Below are positions 34,101-57,659 of a stretch of DNA of 64,000 nucleotides, piece by piece. Below the pieces are notes generated by a model that was not told the origin of the DNA, did not search any database, and saw only the letters and a program-made list of their open reading frames with translations. The stretch's first letter is position 1; each line of letters starts with the position of its first letter. The stretch is from Paraescarpia echinospica. Taxonomy: Eukaryota; Annelida; Polychaeta; Sabellida; Siboglinidae. Where the stretch lies: assembly GCA_020002185.1 (NCBI GenBank), contig CM034533.1, positions 49,152,271 to 49,216,270 of the forward strand. The letters run 5' to 3'. The position numbers and the translations under genes were made by a program.

Positions 34101-37100
34101 ACTGTGCAAAACGTTAACTTTGCAGATATCGGCAGAGGGTGATGTGGCATCAGTGGCTGGTACCGCTTCTTAAGCTACACAAAATAAAAGCTGACCAGTT
34201 CTACCTGTGCATGAAGCAATGTGAAGAAAGGGTAAACAAATACTGAAGAGGGTCATTGAGAAATGATTACAAGTACTTTTTACTTCATGCAAAACATACC
34301 GTTCCCACATATTCCTATTTCTGAAATGTTTACACCAGACAACATATTCGAACTCGGCATAGCCAGGCCGTTTCCGTAGCGTAGATTTAGGGTCAGGCCA
34401 CGGTCTATGTGAATTATTCAAGAACACAGCCACCTTTTTTCTGCCAAAATAGTTTCTAGAATATTTGTGCATATAAAGAACTTTGTAACTGGTGAATACT
34501 TTACAATAATGAATAAGTGTCATACACATGCTTTTATTTATGTGTGTCAATTCAGTTCAGTTGTGCAAGAACAAGGACTGCTTCAGAGTAATTGCATGAC
34601 AATTCAGCATTGATGTTTCATATTCTCCAGCTATGCTTGTTTTAAGCAAGTAGATATTTACATTCTATCATTATTATTAAAATTAATGTATAAGCTAAAT
34701 ATAAGCTAGGAGAAGTTTGGTGTATGTTGGGTTAGTTTTAGACTTTTCAATAGTATTAGTAGGTTTTGACCGGTTTTAAGTGGTCAAAACAGGTTTTGAC
34801 AGGCTAGTGGTAAAAACAGGTTTTGACTGGCTAGAGTGCAACCCTGCTTGTAATACTATTTTGGTTACTAATACTTACTATCCATGTTTCTTCTGGATAT
34901 AGGTTGGGAAATAAAAACCATATCACCATACATCATGCCATATTGATAATCTATCGACCCTTATAACAACGGCTCATCTGTTCAACCCATCCTCGCAAGC
35001 CAGGGCAGTTTGCCATGCAAAACTAACCCTGGCAGATCCCCTATGCGAAGTGCGGAAGTTAGCTGAGTCAAACTAGTAATTGACTTCGCCAGTCGCGACT
35101 GTATCACCCGTGAGAACAGCGCAAATACCCACCCCAATTTGAAGACGGATAAACGACTTCTGGGAATCCCAATATATAATGACCCGTTCGCCCATTAGCA
35201 CGAGCAGCTGAGTGGTATTCTGTATGGTTGAAATTAGTTTTATTATGATCACCTGACCTGCCGACATCTACTGATCTAGTGAGCGATTTCATAGGCTGAG
35301 CTTAAATTCAGAGTTTTGCAAAGCGATCAGCCAGAGGGTACTGCTGGCTGGCACTGACATAATCAGCAGTAGCGACCCCTGGCGTGCGAGGATGGTTCAA
35401 CCGCTTCGGCCAACAGATGGTGATGATGATGGTGAAAGGAACTGATGTACAAAGTAACCTGTTTTCCCAGGTTTGAACAGAATGACTTATAATAGAGAAA
35501 TACTAGGGCATAGTTGTAAATTAAGTAGGTATGTCAATGGGAGGTCGGACCAAAGTCCATTAAGATTTTGCCGACTTCCAACTTGTTTCCACGTAACAAA
35601 ACATTGGTCATAATTTTGTTTCTTTTGAATAAAATTACACTAACTAACTAACTAGTATTGTTTAGGATTATTGATTTCGCTGCAACTTGAAACGGTTATT
35701 ACATAAGCGTGCCTTGAAGCTGCTACTCGTCGGGCGATTTGCATCCGATCGTTTTGACGTGGCCCGGCTTTGCATTTAGGGGCACTCACTTCAACGAAAG
35801 ATGAGCATGTGAGGTCGATATCTGACATATTAATGTGATACATTGAATTAAAGGTAAAATAATAAACTGTTTATAACTAGAACAACATTGTAGGGAGTTT
35901 AGTATAAGGTTGTGAAAAATACAACATGTTTCTTTCCTATACTTGTGAAAATGTAAGTTTGATGTCGTTTTGCCAAGATAATCTTTCACATTTCTACTTT
36001 TAAAAGATATAAAGAAAAGCACTATTGTTGGTCCAGCTCATGTGCCCCTAGAGCTCAGGAGACACCCACACTCCAATTTTGAACATTCAGATGTTTCTGT
36101 GAGCGGCTTCGGCAATATCCTTCGGCTACTGTTGTCAGTATTACATGACGATCAGCAGAGGGCAGCACCATATGATGGGTTTTTCGTCATCATTTCCCAA
36201 AAAAATTGTACATGAGACTAACATCCCACACACTTTTGTTACATACAAGTTAAAGCTAATTTAATACATTTATTACATCCTGAATTGCATTGCTAGCAAT
36301 TTCTTGTAACATTATGAAATAACATAATAAATGTGTCCTGACATGGTCTGTTTTAGCAGAATCATTTATAGAGGTATAGTCTATAATATGGACAGTAGAC
36401 CTGTGCTACAATTTCTCATCTTTAAATCATAATACATATTACTTAGTATTCTTGCCAGAGAGACTCTTAATTTTAAATATTATTATTCAGCTTAGAACAA
36501 TAGCATAATATATTAATGAAGGAAGTTTTTCGTATATCAAGAAGGAGATGTCAAAGGCAGTGAGAGAAAATGTCCCTCTCAGGAAACGAAAACGCAAGAT
36601 GGCTAACAAACTTCCATGGTGGAGTAAACAAATGCTGAGAACAGTGAAGAGAAAGTATGACTTACGTAAATGCTACAAAAGTTCGGGGCTGGACAGAGAC
36701 TATACTGCATATGTCAAACAGAGAAATGAGACAAACGCCAAAATTAGACTGGCACAGAAAGACTACGAGGAGAAACTAATCAACAATTTATAAAAAAACC
36801 AAAGAAATTCTACGGTTACCTGAGATCAAAACAGAAGGTAAAGGTAACAGTAAGCCAGTTGGAGAAAGAAGACGGCAGAATAACAGAAAATGACCAGGAA
36901 AAAGCAAATGTACTGGGTGACTTTTTCAAGTCAGTGTTTGTAAATGAGGATAAGTCTACCATCCCAGAATTTCACCAAAGAACAAACGAGTGTGTAGCTG
37001 ACATCATATTTACAGAAGAGACTGTACGCAAGAAACTACAAAGTATCCATCCCAACAAGGCGCCAGGCCCAGACGGGTTGCACCCGTGGGTACTGAAAGA

Positions 37101-40100
37101 GTGCAGCAAACCCTTGCTAAGCCGATGTACTGGATATTTCGCCAATCATTAGACACTGGTCTAATCCCTACAGACTGGAAACAAGCCCTAGTCACACCAA
37201 TTTTCAAGAAGGGGGTCTAAAGAGAAGGCAGGAAACTACCGTCCAATCAGCCTAACATCATACCCTGCAAGATTCTGGAAGCAATCGTCAGAGAGAGCAT
37301 GATCAAGTTTCTCAACGAACACAGCATCATCAACGATAACCAGCATGGGTTTCTGGAAGGCAAGTCCTGTTTGACCAACTTACTAGAAACCTTTGAGGAA
37401 TGGACACGAACACTGGACGAAGGATACAGTCTGAACGTCATATACCTGGACTACAAGAAAGCGTTCGACACAGTTCCTCACTGCAGACTGGTAAAGAAGC
37501 TAGAAGCTTACGGCATCCGAGGCAAAGTGGTTCGATGGCTGAAAACTTTCCTGACTAATAGAACTCAGCAAATGGTAATCAACGGATCTAAGTCAGAGTG
37601 GGCCCCTGTCATCAGTGGAGTTCCCCATGGATCTGTCATAGGACCGCTTCTTTTTATTCTCTACGTGAATGACATCCCAGACCTGGTCCACTGCAGCATT
37701 AAGATGTTTGCCAATGACACGTAGCTATACGCAACAATCCGTAACCAGGAAGACCAAGACCAACTGCAAAATGACATTGACACCCTCGAAGATTGGAGTA
37801 AAGAATGGTTGCTACAATTCAACCCCGAGAAATGTAAATTAATGAAAGTGGGGAAATCGCCACACAAAACGTACACTATGACACACAAGATTGGAGCCAT
37901 AGTGAACCTCGAGACAACAAACGAAGAAAAGGACGTTGGGGTGTGGGTGACCACCAACCTAAAACTGACATTGCAATGCCAGAAAGCAGTAAAGAAAGCC
38001 ATGCAAGCTCTTGGCATGGTAAAGAGAAGTTTTGAGCACATGACCAAGAAATAATTTGTGACACTCTACCGGGCATATGTCCGTCCACACCTCAAATTTT
38101 TTGTACAAGCAGGGTGATCATATCTGGCAAAGGACATTGACATCCTCGAAAAGGTACAGCGAAGAGCAACCAAGCTGGTTACCAGCGTAGCAAAGCTCAC
38201 ATACGAACAACGATTACAACAACTGAAACTACACTCGTTGTATTACCGACGTCAGAGAGGCGACCTTATTGAAACGTACAAAATACTTAACGGAATCGAC
38301 AAAGTTGAAGCTCGTCACTTCTTCCAGGAGAGGGACAGTACAGCAACACGAGGACACATGAGAAAGAACAAGACTGCTGGTCAGACAGAATTACTTCTCA
38401 GTTAGAACCGTGGATCAGTGGAACAGGCTCCCACAACTAGGGAGGTCAGACCAATTTACCTCCCCTTCTGACAACATGGGAGACAGGGGTCCCAGTTTAG
38501 TGGCCATAGTTTATTATCATGCATTCTACCTGTTGGTTTGTGAATTTTCTTATGTTGTAATAATGTCAATGTGTGTACCTGCGCTGAAAAAATATTTTTT
38601 GGCGGTGTTTATTAGCGGTAATTATTTTTTTACTCTCAGTGTCGTATTTTGGTTTTCTTGATTTACGCGTGCGGCCATCTTAGATCACGTTGACAGGCCC
38701 CACCTATCAAACTGATTTGCGAGATTATGTTAATGAGTACATCCATATTGAAATGTGATGAAGAAAGAGGAAATTCAGAGGGAAATGAATCTGAAAATAT
38801 AATTGTAATCCATCGATAAAAAATTATAGTAATTATGGATTTAAAATGGTCTATGTTTGACGATGTTTTGTGAGTATTTAGTTAGTTGGTTTCAGCGGAA
38901 AGCATATGCCGATGGGTAAAGAATTGTGTGAACGATAACGTGATTACGGTGATGGCTTACCAATTGATAGCACAAACATGCACAACGTCCGTTTATGGAA
39001 CCCCCGTCTAAAATGATATCGCCATTTTGCCTTCTTCCCTGTATGCGCGCAGTGCATCATGGTATACAATGCACTCGTGACTCGGATAGCGATGTGATCG
39101 ACAGCGGGTGACTCTGATTAATACTGCCAAGTACATATGCCTACACCTGAGTAATTCATTGCTGCCATGTTTAATGTAACTTATTGATGTTTATATTAAT
39201 ATATTATTAGTTTATTTATTGGTATTACTTTAGTTTAATTATACAACTGTTGAGCTATTTAGCATATACATAATATTGTGTGTTGGTTACATTATTACAA
39301 TTTATGATAATTTATGTTTAAATTAATTTATTGTATTATTATTTGTTTATAAAATTTTGTATCGTTATAAATTATTTTGATGTAGGGCCTACTGTTTTTG
39401 TATTTGATATGTATATACCAGTTTTTTTATATATTAAGATTACAGAATAAGAGTATATCTTTGTATTTGTCACTATATAGTATACATAAAATAATATACA
39501 TTAAGTAAACATTATGATTTATTGTATCTATTAATTGTATATAATCATAGACAAGTAAGTATAATAGTACGCCCTATTGTTGATGATAACAATGGGTTTA
39601 ACCACAGTATATTACAAGTTAATTGGTTTGGCAATTATAGTAGTTATGGGATTTGCCCAATGTAACAAGTGTAGTGTATTGGGGGACTATTATTGGCATT
39701 TTGTGCCACAGTGTATTACGAGTTAATTGGCTTGTCAATCATAGCAGTCATTGGCTTTGCCCAATAAAACAAGTGTTGTGTAATGGGATACTAGTATTGT
39801 CAGTTTGTGGTTCTAATTCACAATCAACAAATCCTTTCATGTGGTTGTAAGTTCATACAGTTGTTTTAATGTTACAAAGATAGAACCACACTGATCATCT
39901 TTGCTCAGTTGCTGTGTCGTGTTCATGATTTAATGCTATTGTAATACATGATGTGTGTGTGCGTATTTACTTTTTTATGTTTGTATTTATTGTTACATGT
40001 AATTTTGTATTGGCCTTCTTTATAGATGGCAAAAGACTCAAGATGATAAAAAGTAATTTTCTTGTGAATTATGTACACAATCAGATCCGTCAGAAAATAT

Positions 40101-41136
40101 TTGGAAAAATTCATGAAATTTTGAACTTTGCAAAACTGTAGTTTTCTTAATGTTGTACTTAGCTACATGAAATGAATAGCATTGTACTTCTTATAGTGAC
40201 CACTATGTGGGAAAATAAAAAAAAAAAATTGTCCTTGTGATTTATATGCAAAATCAAATCTAACGGAAAATTGTTGGAAAAAAACATGAAATTAGAAATT
40301 TTACAAAACTGCAGTTTCTTTAATATTTCATTGATGTACATGAAACAAGCACCATTGCACTTCTATTAGTGACTATTATCAGGGGAAAATAATGAAAAAA
40401 AATTCTTGTGATTTATAAGCAAAATTAGATCTGTCAGAAAACCGTCAGAAAATGTCATGAAATTCGAAACTTTACCAAGCTGTAGTTGTTTTAATATTTC
40501 ACTTAGATACATGAAACAACTACCGTTGTACTTCTTATAGTGACTACTATCAGGGAAAAATGAGAAAACATTTTTTTTTACGAAACAACATTTTGGTCCG
40601 ACCACCCTACCACAACATGTGGTAGATGCCAAGACCGTCACACAGTTTAAGGCCAGACTCGACAAGCACTGGAATAGCCTGGGATATGGGCACCAACAAA
40701 GGCCAATGGCTTAAATCAGCCCATTAACCTGTAGGCTGTAACTGTAAGTGTATAATTATATAAAAACACAACGTCAACGCCCTGGACCACTCCAGTCTCC
40801 AGTGGCTAGATTATCGAGGCTACGACTACGAGCGTCCAAGACTAAGATTTCAGCTCAGACTGATAGAGCCAGAGATCTAGAGTTCACATGTTTATCTCCT
40901 TCCAAAAATGGAATGTCTACCACGGTGTTGATTCGCTAGTTTGGCTGCCCACAACATTTCAGTGAGTAGTTGTAGTACTGAAATATATATATTATCGCTC
41001 ACTTGGGCAACGCGCTTCCACCATCAGATTTCTTTTTTGAAGGCGGCCCATCATCTTTCAATTTCCCGCCGCTCATAGCCTTTAGCCTCTCTTTTCTCTT
41101 TAACGCTGCATCCTGCATTGTTCCCACAGCTGCCAT
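22190..41136 (-). CDS. CCDC12: CCDC12, spliceosome-associated coiled-coil protein (5 coding exons)
   Basis: Coding exons, minus strand: 41136-41003, 32917-32841, 28980-28919, 23116-23005 and a last exon ending at stop 22192-22190. All junctions are GT-AG and phases agree (2, 1, 0, 1). The minimal product is 157 aa; the human protein, from memory, is about 166. Exon 1 starts MAAVGTMQDAALKRKERLKA; exon 2 has FRSYKPTDETLKENQLP; exon 3 VKEHVIEQLEASKPLPLV; exon 4 the near-invariant NLAPRKPDWDLKRDVAKKLE and RRTQRAIAELI. CCDC12 is a small nuclear protein found in activated spliceosomes, hence conserved across animals. The last exon begins inside a 78-bp coding repeat with several in-frame acceptors (22278, 22356, 22434, 22512), so isoforms of 157, 183, 209 or 235 aa are possible. 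Two introns are loaded with transposons and minisatellites. It is head-to-head with the TMBIM gene. Confidence 0.94.
22200..22600 (-). repeat. 78-bp coding minisatellite over the CCDC12 last-exon 3' splice site
   Basis: About five tandem 78-bp units. Read on the minus strand each holds a pyrimidine stretch and acceptor (GTCGTTTCAG), then GGGAGCGACTACAGATGGGC, the start of the last exon (IRERLQMGK with the preceding exon's ATT C). Because 78 is divisible by three and the units are open in frame, each extra unit adds 26 residues (ERLQMGKADLAEAVNAVVSV...). Acceptors are intact at 22278, 22356 and 22512, altered but usable at 22434 (CCAG/GAG), and lost or weakened in the outermost unit (TTTAAGAG, about 22590). 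Confidence 0.93.
23419..26176 (-). pseudogene. LINE ORF2, copy B: endonuclease and reverse transcriptase
   Basis: Endonuclease in two frames (26176-25841 and 25783-25307) with ITESWTITDISDAELG, GLVYRSPNIS, MGDFNHGHIQW and GSSDHNQIHFTIK. A 379-codon frame (25044-23905) then covers almost the whole RT: SPGVDGIPPKLLLEIVEQ, NYRPVSLTSVICKLLERL, DIVYLDFQKAFDKVPHQR, GVPQGSVLGPILFLIYINDL and KFADDTKVFRR (catalytic ADD). The C-terminal frame ends NEWNRLSADCVGASSVNMF at 23419. Frames break near 25840-25780, 25300-25045 and 23905-23700. Confidence 0.93.
26134..27408 (-). pseudogene. LINE ORF1: zinc-finger and SGNH-esterase protein
   Basis: ATG at 27408 opens a Cys-rich N-terminus (VCDHCHSWVDFALSGCG). 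A one-base shift then leads into EEGFTFQCIGCWKVECLQKE, together a C-x2-C ... C-x2-C finger like the PHD-type fingers of CR1 ORF1 proteins. A long charged linker rich in Lys, Glu and Gly follows (27200-26800), with another shift near 26800. The last third is an SGNH hydrolase-like domain: FMGNSIMRK (block I with Asn for the usual Asp), ILVHVGTNNAD (block III) and DGLHLSGTGA (catalytic Asp-x-x-His). Esterase-type ORF1 is known from CR1/L2 elements. The frame runs into ORF2 with a short overlap. Confidence 0.88.
27601..28004. other. CCDC12 intron 3 sequence, nothing recognised
   Basis: AT-rich intronic sequence between the LINE and the 31-bp minisatellite. No frame, repeat or motif worth naming was seen. 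Confidence 0.5.
28005..28410. repeat. 31-bp minisatellite, ~13 copies, in CCDC12 intron 3
   Basis: Units of AACTGGGTTTGGCTGACTAG plus TGAGATCAGTT repeat with almost no divergence. One unit has an extra GTG and one a C-to-A change. It lies about 500 bp downstream of the exon 3 donor and, unlike the arrays at splice acceptors, shows no clear relation to an exon edge. Confidence 0.95.
28755..28875. repeat. Purine-rich (GA)n tract
   Basis: A run of GAGA/GGGA sequence ending about 40 bases from the donor of CCDC12 exon 3. The Arg/Glu/Gly-rich open frame over it is a composition artefact. Confidence 0.9.
28975..32504 (-). repeat. 56-bp minisatellite, ~63 copies, over the CCDC12 exon 3 acceptor
   Basis: The minus-strand unit includes CCTGTTTTCAGTGAAGGACC, which copies the exon 3 boundary CCTGTTTTCAG/TGAAAGAAC at 28980. 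The real exon is the last unit of the array. Two unit types alternate (AGGCACACTT with CTATATTC; AGACACACAT with CTCTATCC). Most units keep the pyrimidine tract and AG. Splicing to an upstream unit would read TG AAG GAC CAT TAA after the phase-1 join, a stop within four codons. Confidence 0.96.
32505..33680. other. CCDC12 introns around exon 2
   Basis: Apart from exon 2 (32917-32841) this stretch is AT-rich intron without recognised features. Confidence 0.5.
33680..34120 (+). pseudogene. Decayed transposase-like gene fragment
   Basis: One frame (to 33897) reads SFKAFLSIHGITGQCVRRLC, VRDGVLSPKDKRSHDD and IDTQIRRYPYD. Shifted frames continue RYLPCNLSVHMMWKSYLEK and PISKYEFFLKHY, then, after a stop, SQFNYTFGRW. 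The order of motifs (FLSxHGIT...RxRRL, PxDxRG-like, then KRYLxxxLS and FxxxxFNxxFGR) is one I associate with widespread transposon-encoded proteins of invertebrates and fish, although I cannot name the superfamily. Breaks near 33890, 33960 and 34050 make it a relic. It lies in CCDC12 intron 1, antisense to the gene. Confidence 0.45.
34988..35394. mobile_element. MITE-like non-autonomous DNA transposon, 407 bp, perfect 8-bp target duplication
   Basis: Left end CATCCTCGCAAGCCAGGG and right end, reverse-complemented, CATCCTCGCACGCCAGGG are 18-bp inverted termini with one mismatch. Both are flanked by GTTCAACC (34980-34987 and 35395-35402), an exact 8-bp duplication. There is no coding capacity. 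An 8-bp duplication is compatible with hAT or P superfamilies; the termini differ from the CAGGGTTC hAT elements elsewhere in this window. Confidence 0.9.
35403..36540. other. CCDC12 intron 1 sequence, little recognised
   Basis: No gene is seen. CAGCAGAGGGCAGCACC near 36153 resembles a CTCF-type core but is a single motif match. The rest is AT-rich. Confidence 0.4.
36541..38470 (+). mobile_element. CR1-like LINE (copy D), 5'-truncated, second LINE family
   Basis: A plus-strand ORF2 remnant distinct from copies A and B. It lacks the endonuclease and starts just before the RT (LRKRKRKMANKLPWWSKQM). Its readable RT ends near SVRTVDQWNRLPQ at about 38435, after which homology is lost. A fragment resembling the missing 3' end lies at 40605-40700. 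It is in CCDC12 intron 1, antisense to the gene. Confidence 0.9.
36548..38440 (+). pseudogene. LINE ORF2 (copy D), RT with destroyed catalytic box
   Basis: Frames in order: FFKSVFVNEDKSTIPEF and PNKAPGPDGLHPWVLKEC (to 37152); SLDTGLIPTDWKQALVTPIF; then a 141-codon frame (37299-37724) with NDNQHGFLEGKSCLTNLL, NVIYLDYKKAFDTVPHCR and GVPHGSVIGPLLFILYVNDI. The catalytic box that should read ADD is FANDT followed by a stop (about 37720), so the active Asp is Asn and the frame ends. The C-terminal frames give LLQFNPEKCKLMKVGK, VRPHLKFFVQAG and LEKVQRRATKLVTSVAKL. At least five breaks are visible. Confidence 0.9.
38471..39590. other. AT-rich CCDC12 intron 1 sequence
   Basis: No recognised feature. 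Strongly AT-rich from about 39180. Confidence 0.5.
39595..39830. repeat. Two tandem ~118-bp units
   Basis: AACCACAGTATATTACAAGT and GCCACAGTGTATTACGAGT mark the two unit starts. Both continue TTAATTGG(T/C)TTG and end TTGCCCAAT followed by ACAAGTG. The divergence suggests an older duplication. Confidence 0.75.
40035..40560. repeat. Three tandem ~175-bp units
   Basis: Each unit contains TTCTTGTGA(A/T)TTAT, AATCAGATC(T)GTCAGAAAA-like sequence, ATGAAATT, an ACTGTAGTT-like motif, TACATGAAA and CTTCT(T)ATAGTGAC. The third unit ends about 45 bases before a LINE tail. It could be a transposon-associated satellite. Confidence 0.75.
40605..40735 (+). mobile_element. LINE 3' end fragment
   Basis: The frame TLPQHVVDAKTVTQFKARLD continues KHWNSLGYGHQQRPMA and then stops, the usual C-terminus of a CR1-type ORF2, followed by a short 3' UTR (TGTAGGCTGTAACTGTAAGTG). 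It could be the missing 3' tail of copy D, displaced by ~2.1 kb, or a separate copy of the same family. Confidence 0.65.
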
Positions 41137-41366
41137 CGTTAATATTTAGAGACGCCTTGTTCACTTCCTCGCAAGGCAACCGAGCTGCAACACGGCGCGT
41201 TGATTGCTGGGAAGGGAGTTGCGCGAACGTTCGCTTGTCAACAAGAAGGATTGACGGCGGTGACCACCTTGCAACATCGAACGGAGTGTACTTGTTCATA
41301 GTAACATTGTTGTCACTGACACGGGTTGTTTCAGCTCGTATAAACGTAGAAATTTGCAGAGGAAAG
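41137..41366. promoter_or_regulatory. Putative bidirectional promoter and 5' UTRs of CCDC12 (left) and TMBIM (right)
   Basis: Only about 230 bp separate the CCDC12 start codon (41136, minus) from the splice donor of the first TMBIM exon (GGAAAG/GTACGT, exon end 41366). The stretch is richer in CpG than its surroundings. It holds an ETS-type CACTTCC (41162), a GCAAGGCAACCGAG resembling an X-box half, TTGCTGGGAAGG and GCGCGAACGTTCGC. There is no TATA box. Exact start sites cannot be read from sequence. Confidence 0.6.
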
Positions 41367-42496
<1,130 letters not shown>

Positions 42497-42533
42497 CAAG
42501 TTTCTGTACCCTCAACCCCACACTGTTGCAGTC

Positions 42534-55281
<12,748 letters not shown>

Positions 55282-55530
55282 GTCACAGGACAACATTGCG
55301 CGTGACACAGACCTTGCGAGTCTCACGGGGACAACATTGTGTGTGACACAGACCTTGCAAGTCTTCCCATACAGCGGGTGGTACATCAACTGCTTTTTGG
55401 TAATTTTTTAAACATCTTCAAAATGTCCAGCTTTCTAGCAGAAATCTCTTGCTTATGTCATGTTTCATTTCGTGATTTAAGTTTCTGACAATCAACTATT
55501 TGGGGCTTGAATAAATTTATTTACGTGGAG
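55282..55530 (+). other. TMBIM: TMBIM 3' UTR
   Basis: Runs from the stop at 55279-55281 to shortly after AATAAA at 55510-55515. A second AATAAA at about 56325 would give a longer UTR overlapping small tandem repeats. Confidence 0.6.
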
Positions 55531-55799
55531 GAATTATTGTATGATGTAAGTCATGTAATTTGTAAATAGTCATGTTTTAATGGGCAAGCCAAGACATTTG
55601 CTACATGGCGACACCAGTGGAGAAAACCTTGAAGGAATCTCCTGCCTTCCTTGAATCCCACGTGGGAGAGACTCAGACCTCAGTGTTTGTATCTGACGAC
55701 TTGAAGGTCTGTAACACACTGCTGTAGCCCTCTCTGCTGGGCAGTTAGTTAACTACGTATAGCCATTTATCTCTCACCAATTACCATTCTACTTTATAC

Positions 55800-56155
55800 A
55801 GTAAGAATGTATGGATTATGGAGTAAGAATGTATGGACTATGGAGTAAGAATGTATGGACTGTGGAGTAAGAATGTATCAACTAAGAATGTATGGCCTGT
55901 GGAGTAAGAATGTATGGACTGTGGAGTAAGAATGTATGGACTGTGGAGTAAGAATATATGGACTATGGAGTAAGAATGTATGGACTGTGGAGTAAGAATG
56001 TATGGACTATGGTGTACCGCTACATTACACTTGTGTATTACGTTTCCTGGTGTACCGCTACATTACACCTGTGTATTACATTTCCTGGTGTACCGCTACA
56101 TTACACCTGTGTATTACGTTTCCTGGTGTACCGCTACAATACACGTGTGTGCCAT
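55800..56155. repeat. Two adjacent short minisatellites
   Basis: From 55800 to about 56010, ~22-bp units (GTAAGAATGTATGGACTGTG plus GA) repeat about nine times. From about 56012 to 56150, ~41-bp units (GGTGTACCGCTACATTACAC plus CTGTGTATTACGTTTCCT) repeat four times. They lie between the convergent ends of TMBIM and MED27. Confidence 0.9.
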
Positions 56156-56787
56156 TGAGTGTGCTATCAGACAGGTGTTGGTTTACCTAACTGTGCAAAT
56201 TACAGAATGTGTAGAGTGTATGATGAAATGGGGGTATGTCAGAACACATACAGCTGGTTGATTATAAGCACATGTTGTAGTTAGACACTTTAATTAAACA
56301 CTGTGTACATTTTGTTCATGTTACAATAAATAACTGTCACACAGCAAAACATGTTTTATCAATACTTCCCATTTCCTTATGCCCTCCTCCAATTCTGTTC
56401 ATGATTTCCACAACTGAACAAATAAAAGTTCTGTTCTTGTCACTTCACCTCTATATATATACTTGTTCACTCAAACACCAACACAACTTTTCTGGAAAGT
56501 ATTCAGCCATGGTGTATGTAATTATTGCTCAAAATATGTACATTCACATAAGTCAACAAGTATTTGTTATTTATGCGGTTGAGTAGGCAATATGGAGTAA
56601 AAAAACTTTGTCTAAACTTCAAAATGACATTAAAAGGATGTGTACAATGGTCTGTACACTGAGAGTTCTGAGCACAACACAACAATTTCACTTGAAACTA
56701 GGTTAGTGAATCATCAGTTCTACTCGAGACCTGCGTCAGTCACTCCAATGACAACACGAACAGACACGACAGTCTACATGTGATGTC

Positions 56788-57659
56788 TCACGGCCGACAA
56801 CTCTCATGGTAGGCGTCAAGTGTGCGGAAGTCTCGCCAAGTGGGTGGCAAGTTGTCCAGTAGGTGGCTTCCACACTTGTGACATGGCTGCGAGAAGAGAG
56901 TCACATAGCTGTGTAGCCATGTCTGGAAGCAACAAACATACAACTCTGCACAACTCATGTACAATATATGTACAACTCATGTTCAACTGATGTACTGCAC
57001 ATCTTCAAGATACAGACACTCATGATAAAATCACATAGTCTCACATACACTGTATCCATTCTCCTAACGTGTATTAATGAAATAAATGTTTAAAACCCAC
57101 TAACTTATCTGTTTAATGTGAAAATTTCAGAACATCATGTTTACATTTCATATACAGGAGCATAATTTTACAGCTGCATCTGAAAACGAACACCTGCTCC
57201 GAGTCCCGACCCATTCTATCAATATGTATTGGTTTACTGGGAACTGTCAACAGCTGTGCACAAAACAGCCAGGAGTTTAGGAGGATATTAATCAACAGAT
57301 TTACACACATTTCACTGATCAGGTTTTACACTAAAATAACATGACCTTTGGCATGTAACTGATTACATAACTAGGGTAGTTACTCATGACAGTGCCTGGA
57401 ATTGTTTGAAAGCGTCGACATTAAAACGGATTTGGGAAGCAAAAATGTAATTTCTCTTGCTCACTGCCGAGATATCAGTGATGTTTTTATTAGTGTGGTA
57501 TAATTATATAAACCATGATTTGATTGGTTTCTTCACGCTTTGATGTTTCGAATGAGCCTGAAACGTGGTGTTTCTCACCATGAAGGATTGTAGTGCGAGC
57601 TGGCCAGCCACATGAGGCATATGGAAGTGGAGCATCGCCGCATTCGCATGGTCTGTCAC
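56788..57659 (-). CDS. MED27: MED27, Mediator complex subunit 27, last two coding exons
   Basis: Penultimate exon 57659-57579 (27 codons, phase 0 both ends) reads VTDHANAAMLHFHMPHVAGQ and then LALQSFM. The last exon, 56922-56788, starts TWLHSYVTLFSQPCHKCGSH, continues LLDNLPPTWRDFRTLDAY and ends HESCRP at the stop 56790-56788. This is the C-terminal region of MED27; the LPPTWRDFRTL run and the Cys-x2-Cys/His-Cys set are near-invariant in the family. MED27 joins the head and tail modules of Mediator, the nuclear co-activator that bridges enhancers and RNA polymerase II. Splice sites are GCTTCCAG/ACATGG and TTGACAG/GTGACAG, donor ATG/GTGAGA. Upstream exons (about 240 residues) were not found within the window and probably lie beyond 64000. 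The gene converges on TMBIM. Confidence 0.93.
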
